From CAVOBC01 sp963693635 (GTDB lineage Bacteria; Pseudomonadota; Gammaproteobacteria; Pseudomonadales; Azotimanducaceae): a stretch of 13,335 nt of DNA. This document shows, piece after piece, positions 5,826 through 13,130 of this stretch. The notes under the pieces were generated by a model. That model ran no database searches, had not been told where the DNA came from, and saw only the letters and a list, made by a program, of their open reading frames with translations. Positions within the stretch are counted from its first letter, which is position 1. Every line of letters starts with the position of its first letter. The translations under genes were made by a program, and so were the position numbers. Location of the stretch: assembly GCA_963693635.1 (NCBI GenBank), contig CAVOBC010000105.1:1-13335 (forward strand), read 5' to 3'.

Positions 5826-8340
5826 CCCAATCCCGTCCCCGCAAGGGACGACGCAGCGGGGGCTTTTCTTCCGCATCGCGCGCAACCTATTGCATTGGTG
5901 GATTCGTCCCACGGTTCTCGATTGCGACGCCGAGACACTCGGACTGAACCTCGACCTTCCCGTGTGTTACGTACTGCAACAGCAGTCTTTGGCTGATCCG
6001 CTGGTGCTCGATCAGGCCTGCGAGCACGGCGGACTGCCATCACCGCTTGCCCAACTCCTAGGTGACGCGGGTTCCAGCCTGCTATTTCTCGGCCACGCCG
6101 AGGGCACCCTCGGCCGGCGGGTCCTGCGTGGAGACTCACCGCATCTCTCCAGCCTGCTTGCCCTGGCGCGGACCGGTCAGGACATACAGATTGTGCCTGT
6201 CTCGTTATTCTGGGGACACCAACCTGATCAGGAACAATCGGTCTTCAAGTTGATTCTTTCAGAGAACTGGACCGCTACCAGTCGGGTTCGAAAGCTACTC
6301 GCCATGCTGCTGCATCGCCGGCACATCCTGGTCGAATTCGGGGCGCACATTTCCGCTGTCCAACTGGCCCGGTCAGAACCTGACATCCCCAAGCAGTCGC
6401 GAAAACTCGGCCGCATCCTGCGCGCCTACTTCCGCCGGCAACGTCAGGCAATCATCGGCCCCGACCTTTCGCACCGGCGCACACTGATCAATACTGTGCT
6501 AACCAGCAACAACGTGGTGCGTGCCATCGAGCGCGAGGCGGGACGCAAAGGTTTGCCGGTACATGAGATCGAAACCCGCGCTCGGGACAACGCCAACGAG
6601 ATCGTCTCCCACCTCTCTTATGGCGTCATCCGATTGTTTCACTTCGTGCTCACCTGGTTGTGGCACCGACTCTACGACGGCATCAACGTTCAGCACGTCG
6701 GGCGCCTGAAGGATGCGGCCCGCAGCTTCGAACTCGTCTACATTCCTTGTCACCGAAGCCACATCGATTACCTGCTGCTCTCATACGTGCTGTATCACAA
6801 TGGGTTGACGCCGCCGCATATTGCCGCCGGGCGTAATCTCAATCTACCGATACTGGGTAGTCTGTTGCGGCGCGCAGGTGCATTTTTCATGCGCAGATCC
6901 TTCCAGGGCGATCTGGTCTACAAGGCCGTCTTCGATGAGTACCTGCACTTGATGCTTGTCAAGGGTTACTCGGTTGAATACTTTATTGAAGGGGGACGAA
7001 GCCGGACCGGGCGCACGCTCACCCCGCGAACCGGAATGCTCAGCATGACCATGCGCAGCCAGCAACGGTCACCCGGGACCCGCATCGCATTGATGCCGGT
7101 CTACTTCGGTTACGAGCGCATTCTCGAAGGCTCGACCTATCTCGGCGAACTACAGGGGGAGGAAAAAAAGGACGAGTCGGTGTGGGATGTGCTGCCTGTA
7201 CTTCGAACATTGAAGGACCCCTTTGGTGAAGTGTCCGTCAACTTTGGCGAACCCATCGTTCTGGACGAATTCATGGACACCACGGTGCCAAACTGGCGAG
7301 ACGCGACCGGCGACAATCCATCACCGAATTCTGCGGCGGATCCAGGCGTTGCCAACACCCGTTTTTCGACCGCCGCGGGAGCACTCGCAAGCGCCCTCGC
7401 GACGCGTATCAATGGTACCGCCGCAATCAACGCGGTCAACGTCGTCGCACTCGCCCTGCTCGCGACGCCCCGTCAGGTGATGGAGACATCCGATCTCGCC
7501 GCGCAGGTCGACCTTCTACTCCAACTGTCCCGCGACGTGCCTTACGGGCCTGCGGTGACGATCACGCCGCTTTCGTCTCACGCGATAGTCGACCATGCGA
7601 TTGAGGTCGCCGGGCTGACCCGAACAGTGCAGTCGTTCGGCGAGGTCGTCAGCGCCGGACCGCGGATGAGCGTTCTGCTCACCTATTACCGCAACAATGT
7701 CGCTCATCTATTCGCATTGCCTTCGCTGCTCGCTCGACTCATTCGTCTGTCAGACTCTGCAACCCGCGCAACTATCCGCAACCGATGTCATCTGCTGTAC
7801 CCGTTTGTTCGCGCGGAATTCCATCTGCACTGGCCCATCGCCACACTTGATGCACAGATCACCCGATATCTCGATGGTATCGCGCGACTCGACCTTATCA
7901 GCGACAGTGCGAGCAACGATGATGAAAAACTGATGCCGGCGCCCCAGGCCAGCGCACAGCACGGCCGTCTGTACTACCTTGGAGAGATCACGGGGCCCAC
8001 TGTCGAGCGATTCTTCATCGTCCTCGCGCTGCTCGATGGCCATAGTTTCGCGAGCCTTAAAAACCTGGAGGCGGCCGCATCGGGGATCGCTGAACGGCTG
8101 TCCTCGCACTACCGCATAAACTCACCAGAGTTCTTTGACCACACACTCTTCGGCAGCTTCAGCAACGAGCTAAAGGAACTGGGCTATTTCACGGTCACCG
8201 GCGGCACGTCGATGGCAACACCGAACCTCTCAAACCTGCGTCAGGCTTGTGAAGGCGCGCTCGACGCCGAGGTTCGCTACAACGTCCTGCACGCCGTTGC
8301 ACGCTATCGTGAGACCGCTGCGGAGAGCACCACGACGTAG
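5812..8340 (+). CDS. plsB: Glycerol-3-phosphate 1-O-acyltransferase
   Basis: PlsB is the inner-membrane enzyme that acylates sn-glycerol 3-phosphate at position 1, the first step of phospholipid synthesis, using acyl-CoA or acyl-ACP. From the ATG at 5812 it has 842 residues, near the E. coli length of about 807. All four acyltransferase blocks are present: H314-RSHI-D319 (the HX4D catalytic pair), GAFFMRRSF, FIEGGRSRTGR (391-401) and ALMPVYFGY. The ATG lies inside the last codons of gspD, so the two genes overlap by 14 nt and are probably translationally coupled; no clear ribosome site is seen. The frame stays open further upstream inside gspD but without support. Its 3' end overlaps rsmJ on the other strand by 37 nt. 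Nothing in the sequence ties it functionally to secretion. Confidence 0.95.
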   Translation: MENDNPIPSPQGTTQRGLFFRIARNLLHWWIRPTVLDCDAETLGLNLDLPVCYVLQQQSLADPLVLDQACEHGGLPSPLAQLLGDAGSSLLFLGHAEGTLGRRVLRGDSPHLSSLLALARTGQDIQIVPVSLFWGHQPDQEQSVFKLILSENWTATSRVRKLLAMLLHRRHILVEFGAHISAVQLARSEPDIPKQSRKLGRILRAYFRRQRQAIIGPDLSHRRTLINTVLTSNNVVRAIEREAGRKGLPVHEIETRARDNANEIVSHLSYGVIRLFHFVLTWLWHRLYDGINVQHVGRLKDAARSFELVYIPCHRSHIDYLLLSYVLYHNGLTPPHIAAGRNLNLPILGSLLRRAGAFFMRRSFQGDLVYKAVFDEYLHLMLVKGYSVEYFIEGGRSRTGRTLTPRTGMLSMTMRSQQRSPGTRIALMPVYFGYERILEGSTYLGELQGEEKKDESVWDVLPVLRTLKDPFGEVSVNFGEPIVLDEFMDTTVPNWRDATGDNPSPNSAADPGVANTRFSTAAGALASALATRINGTAAINAVNVVALALLATPRQVMETSDLAAQVDLLLQLSRDVPYGPAVTITPLSSHAIVDHAIEVAGLTRTVQSFGEVVSAGPRMSVLLTYYRNNVAHLFALPSLLARLIRLSDSATRATIRNRCHLLYPFVRAEFHLHWPIATLDAQITRYLDGIARLDLISDSASNDDEKLMPAPQASAQHGRLYYLGEITGPTVERFFIVLALLDGHSFASLKNLEAAASGIAERLSSHYRINSPEFFDHTLFGSFSNELKELGYFTVTGGTSMATPNLSNLRQACEGALDAEVRYNVLHAVARYRETAAESTTT

Positions 8341-9032
8341 TCCGTTGTCTTGCCCCTCACGACGAAGTCCGGTTCGATCCCCGATATCCGCGCGCCGCGT
8401 GGCCGCTTAACCACGATCCGTCGGCATCCGGTCGCAACCGCCGATCCTAACAAACCGAACACATCTTCGTCCGTCCCAACGAGCGTATGCAGCAACTGCA
8501 TCTCTCTTTTGACGAGCGCTGACTTATCACGCGGTGGAAACATCGGATCGATGTAGATGACGTCAGGCGGCGTCTCCAGTGCGGCGAGAACGGACTCGGC
8601 CTCACCGCTAACAAGCGTCATGCGCGCGATCGCATCGGCAAGATCGGGGACAGCCTTCGCTCGCTCGACGGCGCTCTCAAGCATTTGCGAAAGGACGGCT
8701 GATCGTTCAATCATCGTGACCACACAGCCGAGACTCGCAAGCACCAGCGCATCACGCCCAAGACCCGCAGTGCAGTCGATGACCGACAGCGTCTTTCCCG
8801 GCTTGATCCCAACCGCACGAGGGAGTGCCTGCCTACGCCCGATCGTTCGTCGTCTTTGACGCATCCGCCCGTCAGTAAAATCGATCGTGAGCGGTGCAAG
8901 CGCAGACCCCGACTGTCGCACGGAGAATCCGCCCGGGCCCACTTGCCCAATGAAGCCGTCAACATCCGGAGTCTCGCGTGCGAGCCGGATCGCATCGGCG
9001 GCAAACGCCGGGTCTGTCGCATCTACGTGCAC
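8304..9032 (-). CDS. rsmJ: 16S rRNA (guanine-1516-N2)-methyltransferase
   Basis: RsmJ methylates G1516 of 16S rRNA using S-adenosylmethionine. The 242 residues from the GTG at 9032 are close to the E. coli length of 250. Visible are the N-terminal substrate region (LTIDFTDGRMRQRR, about 48-61), the SAM-binding loop VIDCTAGLGRDALVLASLG (84-102), an acidic end of the next strand (ERS near 109), and the motif IV catalytic stretch YIDPMFPPRDKSA (160-172). The frame is open far upstream into tsaB, but that part is a shadow of tsaB. GTG 9032 is the first sensible start after the tsaB stop (22-nt gap), with GGGGA some 8 nt before it. It is probably the last gene of the yoaA-tsaB-rsmJ unit. The start is the uncertain point; the identity is clear. 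Confidence 0.92.
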   Translation of the reverse strand: MHVDATDPAFAADAIRLARETPDVDGFIGQVGPGGFSVRQSGSALAPLTIDFTDGRMRQRRRTIGRRQALPRAVGIKPGKTLSVIDCTAGLGRDALVLASLGCVVTMIERSAVLSQMLESAVERAKAVPDLADAIARMTLVSGEAESVLAALETPPDVIYIDPMFPPRDKSALVKREMQLLHTLVGTDEDVFGLLGSAVATGCRRIVVKRPRGARISGIEPDFVVRGKTTDYVVVLSAAVSR

Positions 9033-9054
9033 GGGACTTCGTCCCCGCGTCGAC

Positions 9055-9750
9055 TCACTCGCCTTGCCTCTCGGCGATCGTCCTCGCGACCACCTCGCGC
9101 AGGTAGACAGGGCGCGCGTTTTCGGCCGCCACCGCAGCGCCCCTTGCGTAAGCGCGTTCACCCAATGCGATGAGGTCAGTACCCCTTGGTAACGTCTCGG
9201 CAAAACTCGCCGCGATGCGGACGTCGAGACTCGACGCGAGAAGTGCGCCGTGTTCACCCCAGCCGTCACCGGCACCTGTCCAGGCGATCGTCCGCGACAA
9301 CTCGGCCGCGTCTGTCGGCGAGTGAATCAACTCGGGTATCACGGGTTCCGCACAGCCCTCGCTGATGTGGAACGCTCCCATAAAGAACTCATCGGCACGT
9401 GCGTGGAGCGCCGAGACGATGTCGACTGACCCGGACTCCCTGAAGGTGCCCTGAGCGATAGCCGCCAGACTCGATACCGGAACCACGGGAATGTCGAGTC
9501 CAAAACCCAGACCCTGAACAACGCCCACGGCAATGCGTACACCGGTGAATGAACCGGGACCCTGGCCAAAGATAATCGCGTCCAGTTCCGAAAGTCCGAT
9601 TCCAGCGCTTTGCATCAGGTCGATCAGGCGGCCCAGCACTTCCTGACTGTGCCTGCGCTCAAGCACCGCAAACGATTCTTCGATGTGACCGGATCTGGAG
9701 ACCGCAAGCGCGCACGCCCGAGACGAGGTATCAATCGCGAGCAGGTTCAT
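9055..9750 (-). CDS. tsaB: tRNA threonylcarbamoyladenosine biosynthesis protein TsaB
   Basis: TsaB (YeaZ) is the catalytically inactive partner of TsaD in the complex that makes t6A37 in ANN-decoding tRNAs. The 231 residues equal the E. coli length. The ASKHA-fold N-terminus MNLLAIDTSS, the helix ERRHSQEVL (31-39) and the hallmark GQGPGSFTGVRI (62-73) are present. The ATG at 9750 starts exactly at the first beta strand and has AAGG about 8 nt upstream. An in-frame ATG 33 nt earlier would add a basic stretch with no match to the family. The gene lies 59 nt after yoaA, the same neighbour pair as in E. coli, and 22 nt before rsmJ, so an operon is likely. Confidence 0.95.
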   Translation of the reverse strand: MNLLAIDTSSRACALAVSRSGHIEESFAVLERRHSQEVLGRLIDLMQSAGIGLSELDAIIFGQGPGSFTGVRIAVGVVQGLGFGLDIPVVPVSSLAAIAQGTFRESGSVDIVSALHARADEFFMGAFHISEGCAEPVIPELIHSPTDAAELSRTIAWTGAGDGWGEHGALLASSLDVRIAASFAETLPRGTDLIALGERAYARGAAVAAENARPVYLREVVARTIAERQGE

Positions 9751-9809
9751 CGGCAACCTTGCCTTTGCTGCATTCCCCCGCACCCGACCGCCATGCCCTC
9801 AATCTCCAC

Positions 9810-11738
9810 TCAATACCCCCGCGTTTCACTACGATTGTTTATCGACACCAGACGTTCAATCGCTACAAGCGGTTGCCCTGTTTGTGGCATCACCGGCAAA
9901 GACGCCAGTATTGCGGCGCCATAGCTGCGCGTCGCGACCCGCGGGTCGCCCAGCACAAAGACGCCCTCGTCCGATTCATCGCGGATCAGACGGCCGAACG
10001 CCTGCTTCAGACCGATCGTGGCGCGCGGTATCAGATAGTCATCAAACGGATTTTCGCCCTCCGCCGACAGAGTATCCATCGCAGATCGGGTCATCGGGTC
10101 CGTCGGGCTTGGGAACGGTAACTTGTCGATTACGACGCAGGTGAGTCCGGCGCCGCGAACATCCACGCCCTCCCAGAAGCCTTGAGTAGCCAGCAGAATA
10201 GAGCCGCTCGTTCTGTGGAAGCGCGACAAAAGCTCCCGCCTCGGCAGACTTCCCTGCACGATAATGGTGAGTTCGCGCTCACGGCGCATCAACATTGCCG
10301 CGCGATTGAGGGCACGAAAACTCGTAAAGAAGAAGAAGGTTCGCCCCCGGTTTGCCTGCAGCAAAGGCAGCACTGAATTGACCAGCGCATCGGTATGCTC
10401 GTCATCACCGGGGTCAGGAAGCCCCTCAGGAAGAAAGAGCAGCGCCTGTCGTTCAAAATCGAACGAGTCGTCCAGCAATAGTCCGGGCAACTCAGCGGGA
10501 GTAAGACCGATCTCGCGACGAAACCAGCCGAAGTCCCCGGCGGGATCAAGCGTCACCGACAACGTCGCCGACGTAAAGATCCAACTCGCCGGGTCATTCG
10601 CCACATGTTTGCCGAGCGTTGACCGATGATCATCGGAGGCACGGTGCAGATCAAAGCCCCGCTCATCCGCCGCCCACCGGATCGCTGAGCGGTCTTCCGT
10701 TAGGACCACAAAGCTGTCACTCAGATGAACTGCCTGCTGATAGCATCGCAGCAATTCATCGCTACGATGACGCGGAGTCTGCAGCGCTTCGACCAGTTCC
10801 GAGCACGCGTCATCCATACGCTCGATCGCGTCGTCGCCCGGAACCGCCTGATTGGTAGATCGTATAATCCTCTCCAGGTCGCGCGCGGCACCGATCAGTC
10901 CTTGCAACGCAACCTTTACGGCTCTCAGTTCCGCACCAAACCGCGCCGACGCATGTTCGATATCACGCACGAGGCCCCGCAATTCGCGACCGGACCAGGT
11001 GTCGCCGAGGAATTGGGCAGCAGCCAAAGGAAACTGATGCGCCTCGTCGACGAGCACGACGTCTGGCTGGGGCAGCAACTTTGCCGATGGTGCCGCCTTC
11101 ATATCAAGTAGCAGCAGGTGATGATTCGCGACGACAAGCTGCGCCTGACTGGCTCTCCCTCGCGCGAGGAATAGCGGACACTCGTGAAAGTGCACGCAGG
11201 CTCTCCCACTACAATTGGCATCAGTACTCGTGACGTGGCGCCTGACGGGGCTCGCTTCCGGAATGTCGCGCAATTCGCTCAGATCGCCAGTGCGGGTCTG
11301 GCGGGCCCAGCCCTGGACCCGCACGAGTTCGTCCATCTCGCGCGCAGGCCGTCTCGTCGCCCGGGCCGCCCGCAGATTACGTGGGCACAAATAGTTCGAA
11401 CGACCCTTCAGGAGGGCGACCCGCGTGTGCATGCCACTCGCCTTCAGTGCGAGTGGAAGGTCACGATGGAACAACTGTTCCTGCAAGGTTCGCGTGCCTG
11501 TGCTGACCACAACGCGCTTGGCCGACATCAAAAGTGGTATGAGGTAGCCGATCGTCTTGCCGAGGCCGGTTGAGGCTTCGACGACGAGAGAGCGGTCATC
11601 ATCAATCGCATCCCTGATGGCACGGGCATAGGCTAGCTGACCGGACCGCGGCGCGTAGCCCGGCACCAACGCCGCCAGCCGGCCACGCGACGAAAAAATG
11701 TCGTCCAGAGTCTCGATAACCAGGCACACTCCTCTCAC
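9810..11738 (-). CDS. yoaA: ATP-dependent DNA helicase, DinG/XPD family, YoaA type
   Basis: This superfamily 2, 5'-3' DNA helicase of the DinG/XPD type has 642 residues, near the E. coli YoaA length of about 636. It shows Walker A EASTGLGKT (54-62), motif Ia STGTRTLQEQL, four cysteines placed for a 4Fe-4S cluster (C118, C176, C181, C187), VANHHLLL, DEAH (231-234), IFTSATL, the motif V region ATQGFWEGVD and motif VI QAFGRLIRD. YoaA is linked in E. coli to replication-fork repair with the clamp-loader subunit chi. The N-terminus is unsure: GTG at 11738 and GTG at 11729 are both possible, and AGAGGAG at 11735-11729 lies very close to both, so the start could also be slightly inside. The downstream neighbour tsaB supports YoaA over DinG. 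Confidence 0.93.
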   Translation of the reverse strand: MRGVCLVIETLDDIFSSRGRLAALVPGYAPRSGQLAYARAIRDAIDDDRSLVVEASTGLGKTIGYLIPLLMSAKRVVVSTGTRTLQEQLFHRDLPLALKASGMHTRVALLKGRSNYLCPRNLRAARATRRPAREMDELVRVQGWARQTRTGDLSELRDIPEASPVRRHVTSTDANCSGRACVHFHECPLFLARGRASQAQLVVANHHLLLLDMKAAPSAKLLPQPDVVLVDEAHQFPLAAAQFLGDTWSGRELRGLVRDIEHASARFGAELRAVKVALQGLIGAARDLERIIRSTNQAVPGDDAIERMDDACSELVEALQTPRHRSDELLRCYQQAVHLSDSFVVLTEDRSAIRWAADERGFDLHRASDDHRSTLGKHVANDPASWIFTSATLSVTLDPAGDFGWFRREIGLTPAELPGLLLDDSFDFERQALLFLPEGLPDPGDDEHTDALVNSVLPLLQANRGRTFFFFTSFRALNRAAMLMRRERELTIIVQGSLPRRELLSRFHRTSGSILLATQGFWEGVDVRGAGLTCVVIDKLPFPSPTDPMTRSAMDTLSAEGENPFDDYLIPRATIGLKQAFGRLIRDESDEGVFVLGDPRVATRSYGAAILASLPVMPQTGQPLVAIERLVSINNRSETRGY

Positions 11739-12000
11739 TCCAGAGACGCTCGCGGATCGACATTGTCATCGCATCAAGCCGCCGGCGCAACGCGTCACGA
11801 CGTGTCTCTCACGTATGACCAAGGCTCCTTAGTTCTCGGCAGTAATGCGTAGTGCCGCCGGAACTCGCTAAACTGTGCCCACGATGAACGCAGCTCGAAA
11901 GTAGCCTGCATGGGCTGATCACGGATTGCTTCCGTGATTCGAAATTATAAAGTCGTCAATTGTCGTGAGTGGGTGAAGGCCCGCGACGTATGATTAGTGT

Positions 12001-12035
12001 GTTCCTGTCCCAGAACTCCGTTCTAGGGCCGGCAC
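12001..12035. repeat. Degenerate copy of the GTTCCTGTCCCAGAAC palindrome
   Basis: The left arm GTTCCTGTCCCAGAAC (12001-12016) is identical to the inner 16 bases of the perfect palindrome at 13028-13070. The loop is TCC, the reverse complement of GGA there, so this copy lies in the opposite orientation. The right arm (12020-12035) keeps 12 of 16 expected bases. Confidence 0.7.
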
Positions 12036-12061
12036 TGGCGAGCGGTGCAGGGATGCACCAT

Positions 12062-12152
12062 CCATTTTCTGCAGGCCTTTTTTCTGCAAGATCATGCGAG
12101 GTTTGCTTGCAAACCGACTCCCAAGAATTGTCGGGATGACAATTTTGGGACA
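12062..12152 (+). repeat. Structured intergenic repeat, copy 2 (upstream of mobA)
   Basis: Second copy of the element at 343-463, same orientation relative to the following gene. Hairpin 1, GGTTTGC-TT-GCAAACC, is at 12100-12115. Hairpin 2 has arms at 12119-12132 and 12138-12150 around GGGAT and pairs at 13 positions with one bulged G. Relative to copy 1 it lacks one 22-bp unit and one T, and differs at three bases between the core and the right arm. A 60-codon frame (12045-12227) crosses it, but all three base changes alter the amino acid and the frame is lost after the T deletion, so it is not a gene. Confidence 0.85.
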
Positions 12153-12227
12153 GAAACTAGTTCAGGACAATACCCTCGTCAATGTAATGCAAGTCAATGC
12201 AAGGGGATTCCAACGTTGGGGCTGTAG

Positions 12228-12833
12228 ATGGTCGATGAGCGCCTGAGTACACATGAGATTCCTACGGGCATCATCCTGGCCGGGGGCAAAGGCACCCGCG
12301 TAGGTGGTGCGGACAAGGGGCTTTTGCACTACTGCGGCCGGCCCCTCATTCACCACATGCTCGACATACTGAATCCGGTCACGAACAACATCGTTGTGAA
12401 TTGCAATCGCAGCGACACTGAGTACGCACGCTTGGGTTACCCGGTCGTGTCAGACGCGACGCAAGACTTCGACGGTCCACTCGCAGGTATCGTGGCCGCG
12501 GGTCAAGTGTCGAATTCTGCGATGCTTTGCGTTGTACCGTGCGATACGCCGCACCTGTCTTCGACGGTTCTGTCACACCTTGTCGTCGAACTACGGCACT
12601 GTGACGCCGTCTATGCACACGACGGTCAACGCCCGCAACCTCTCGTCTGTGCACTCCGACGCTCCTGTCTGCCATCGATGGCGGACTATCTGCATGCAGG
12701 GGGACGCTCTGCAATCGGTTGGTTTCAACACGTCCGAGGCCGGGAGGTGAGGTTCTCTAACCCACAACAATTTATAAACATCAATCAGCTTGATCAGCTG
12801 GATGACTCGAACAACAATCACCTTCGGACGTGA
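12228..12833 (+). CDS. mobA: Molybdenum cofactor guanylyltransferase
   Basis: MobA transfers GMP from GTP to molybdopterin-bound molybdenum to make the MGD cofactor of DMSO-reductase-family enzymes. The 201 residues fit the family length of about 190-205. The nucleotide-binding loop IILAGGKGTRVGGADKG (15-31), GPLAG (83-87) and the metal-binding VPCDTPHL with D106 are all present. The N-terminal ten residues are an extra tail compared with minimal MobA, so a slightly later start is conceivable, but no other ATG fits. Only a weak GGGG site precedes the ATG. It stands alone between two repeat-rich gaps, with no moaA/moeA neighbour in view. It implies the cell uses at least one MGD-dependent enzyme. 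Confidence 0.94.
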   Translation: MVDERLSTHEIPTGIILAGGKGTRVGGADKGLLHYCGRPLIHHMLDILNPVTNNIVVNCNRSDTEYARLGYPVVSDATQDFDGPLAGIVAAGQVSNSAMLCVVPCDTPHLSSTVLSHLVVELRHCDAVYAHDGQRPQPLVCALRRSCLPSMADYLHAGGRSAIGWFQHVRGREVRFSNPQQFININQLDQLDDSNNNHLRT

Positions 12834-13027
12834 TCAGTGAGTCATTGCCGCCGTGTCCAGCAAGACTTCCAATCCGCGCGCACTCACATCAACCGGCCTT
12901 CGAAGCAAGCTGGTAAGTACGGTTTGTAAACGAACGTTCTTCAAACGCCGAGAGGGGCGGCGCACCGAACCAAGCCAGGGACGAGTCGGTGAGACTTACC
13001 GAACGGTCGCTCTAGCTCTCTCCCAAG

Positions 13028-13070
13028 GTTAGTTCCTGTCCCAGAACGGAGTTCTGGGACAGGAACTAAC
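13028..13070. repeat. Perfect 43-nt palindrome, 20-bp arms
   Basis: GTTAGTTCCTGTCCCAGAAC (13028-13047) and its exact reverse complement (13051-13070) flank the loop GGA. It can form a very stable hairpin on either strand. It lies between convergent genes, 195 nt after mobA and 60 nt after the stop of the lysine-rich gene, a normal place for a bidirectional transcription end, but no T-run follows. The arms match the end of the repeat block at 12001. Confidence 0.9.
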
Positions 13071-13073
13071 TAC

Positions 13074-13107
13074 AGTCCTAACTACGAACCAGTCCTAACT
13101 ACGAACC
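13074..13107. repeat. Exact 17-bp tandem duplication
   Basis: AGTCCTAACTACGAACC occurs twice with no spacer (13074-13090, 13091-13107). Its inner CTAACTAC also occurs at 13066-13073, at the edge of the palindrome, suggesting the unit grew out of the palindrome flank, for example by slippage. Confidence 0.9.
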
Positions 13108-13130
13108 GCCCCGGCAGATAAAGGAGCGCG

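Larger units (their letters stand above)
12001..12157. mobile_element. MITE-like block with imperfect terminal inverted repeats
   Basis: GTTCCTGTCCCAGAA (12001-12015) and TTTTGGGACAGAAAC (12143-12157) are inverted repeats matching at 13 of 15 positions. They bound 157 bp that contain the two-hairpin repeat (copy 2) and a small inverted repeat GGTGCA-GGGA-TGCACC (12044-12059). The block is too short to code for a transposase, so any mobility would be in trans. Just outside, TTAGT (11994-11998) and ACTAG (12156-12160) may extend the ends, as in the perfect palindrome at 13028-13070. No clear target-site duplication is visible. The boundaries are an inference from this window alone. Confidence 0.45.
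11739..12227. other. 489-nt non-coding gap between yoaA and mobA
   Basis: The two genes diverge from this gap, so promoters for both are expected. The yoaA-proximal part (11739-12000) holds no ORF I can support. It contains a hairpin ATCACGGA-TTGCT-TCCGTGAT (11918-11938) without a T-tract, a small inverted repeat ACGTG-TCTCT-CACGT (11800-11814), and a perfect TATAAT on the minus strand (11949-11944) that has no usable -35 at proper distance. The mobA-proximal part (12001-12157) is the repeat block described separately. Between 12158 and 12227 only a weak GGGG ribosome site before mobA is seen. Confidence 0.6.
12834..13130. other. 297-nt intergenic region after mobA
   Basis: Convergent gap between mobA and the lysine-rich gene. 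Positions 12834-13027 show no supported gene. They contain GGTAAGT (12912-12918) and its complement ACTTACC (12994-13000), 75 nt apart, and the palindrome GAACGTTC (12932-12939). The remaining part holds the 43-nt palindrome and a tandem repeat. No T-tract terminator is seen on either strand. Confidence 0.55.

Noticed and set aside
5393..6139. 248-codon minus-strand frame across the gspD-plsB junction
   Set aside because: Lies opposite two clearly conserved genes, and its composition (Arg, Ser and Pro rich) is typical of an antisense shadow.
9033..9275. Upstream extension of rsmJ to 323 residues
   Set aside because: The extra part is the out-of-frame reading of tsaB. RsmJ proteins are about 250 residues, which fits the GTG at 9032.
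11918..11938. Hairpin ATCACGGA-TTGCT-TCCGTGAT as a terminator
   Set aside because: No gene ends nearby and no T-run follows on either strand; it is noted only as a structure in the gap.
12045..12227. 60-codon plus-strand frame whose stop directly abuts the mobA ATG
   Set aside because: It is translated from the structured repeat. Compared with copy 1, every substitution changes the amino acid and one T is lost, so there is no sign of protein selection.
12834..12995. Minus-strand open frame ending right after the mobA stop, with a GTG at 12965 giving about 43 residues
   Set aside because: No ribosome site, no recognisable motif, very short, and length is what chance allows. Could be a gene remnant, but nothing supports it.
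12912..13000. GGTAAGT/ACTTACC pair as an integron attC site
   Set aside because: The core bases do not match the attC consensus (GTTRRRY and RYYYAAC), and no cassette or integrase is seen.
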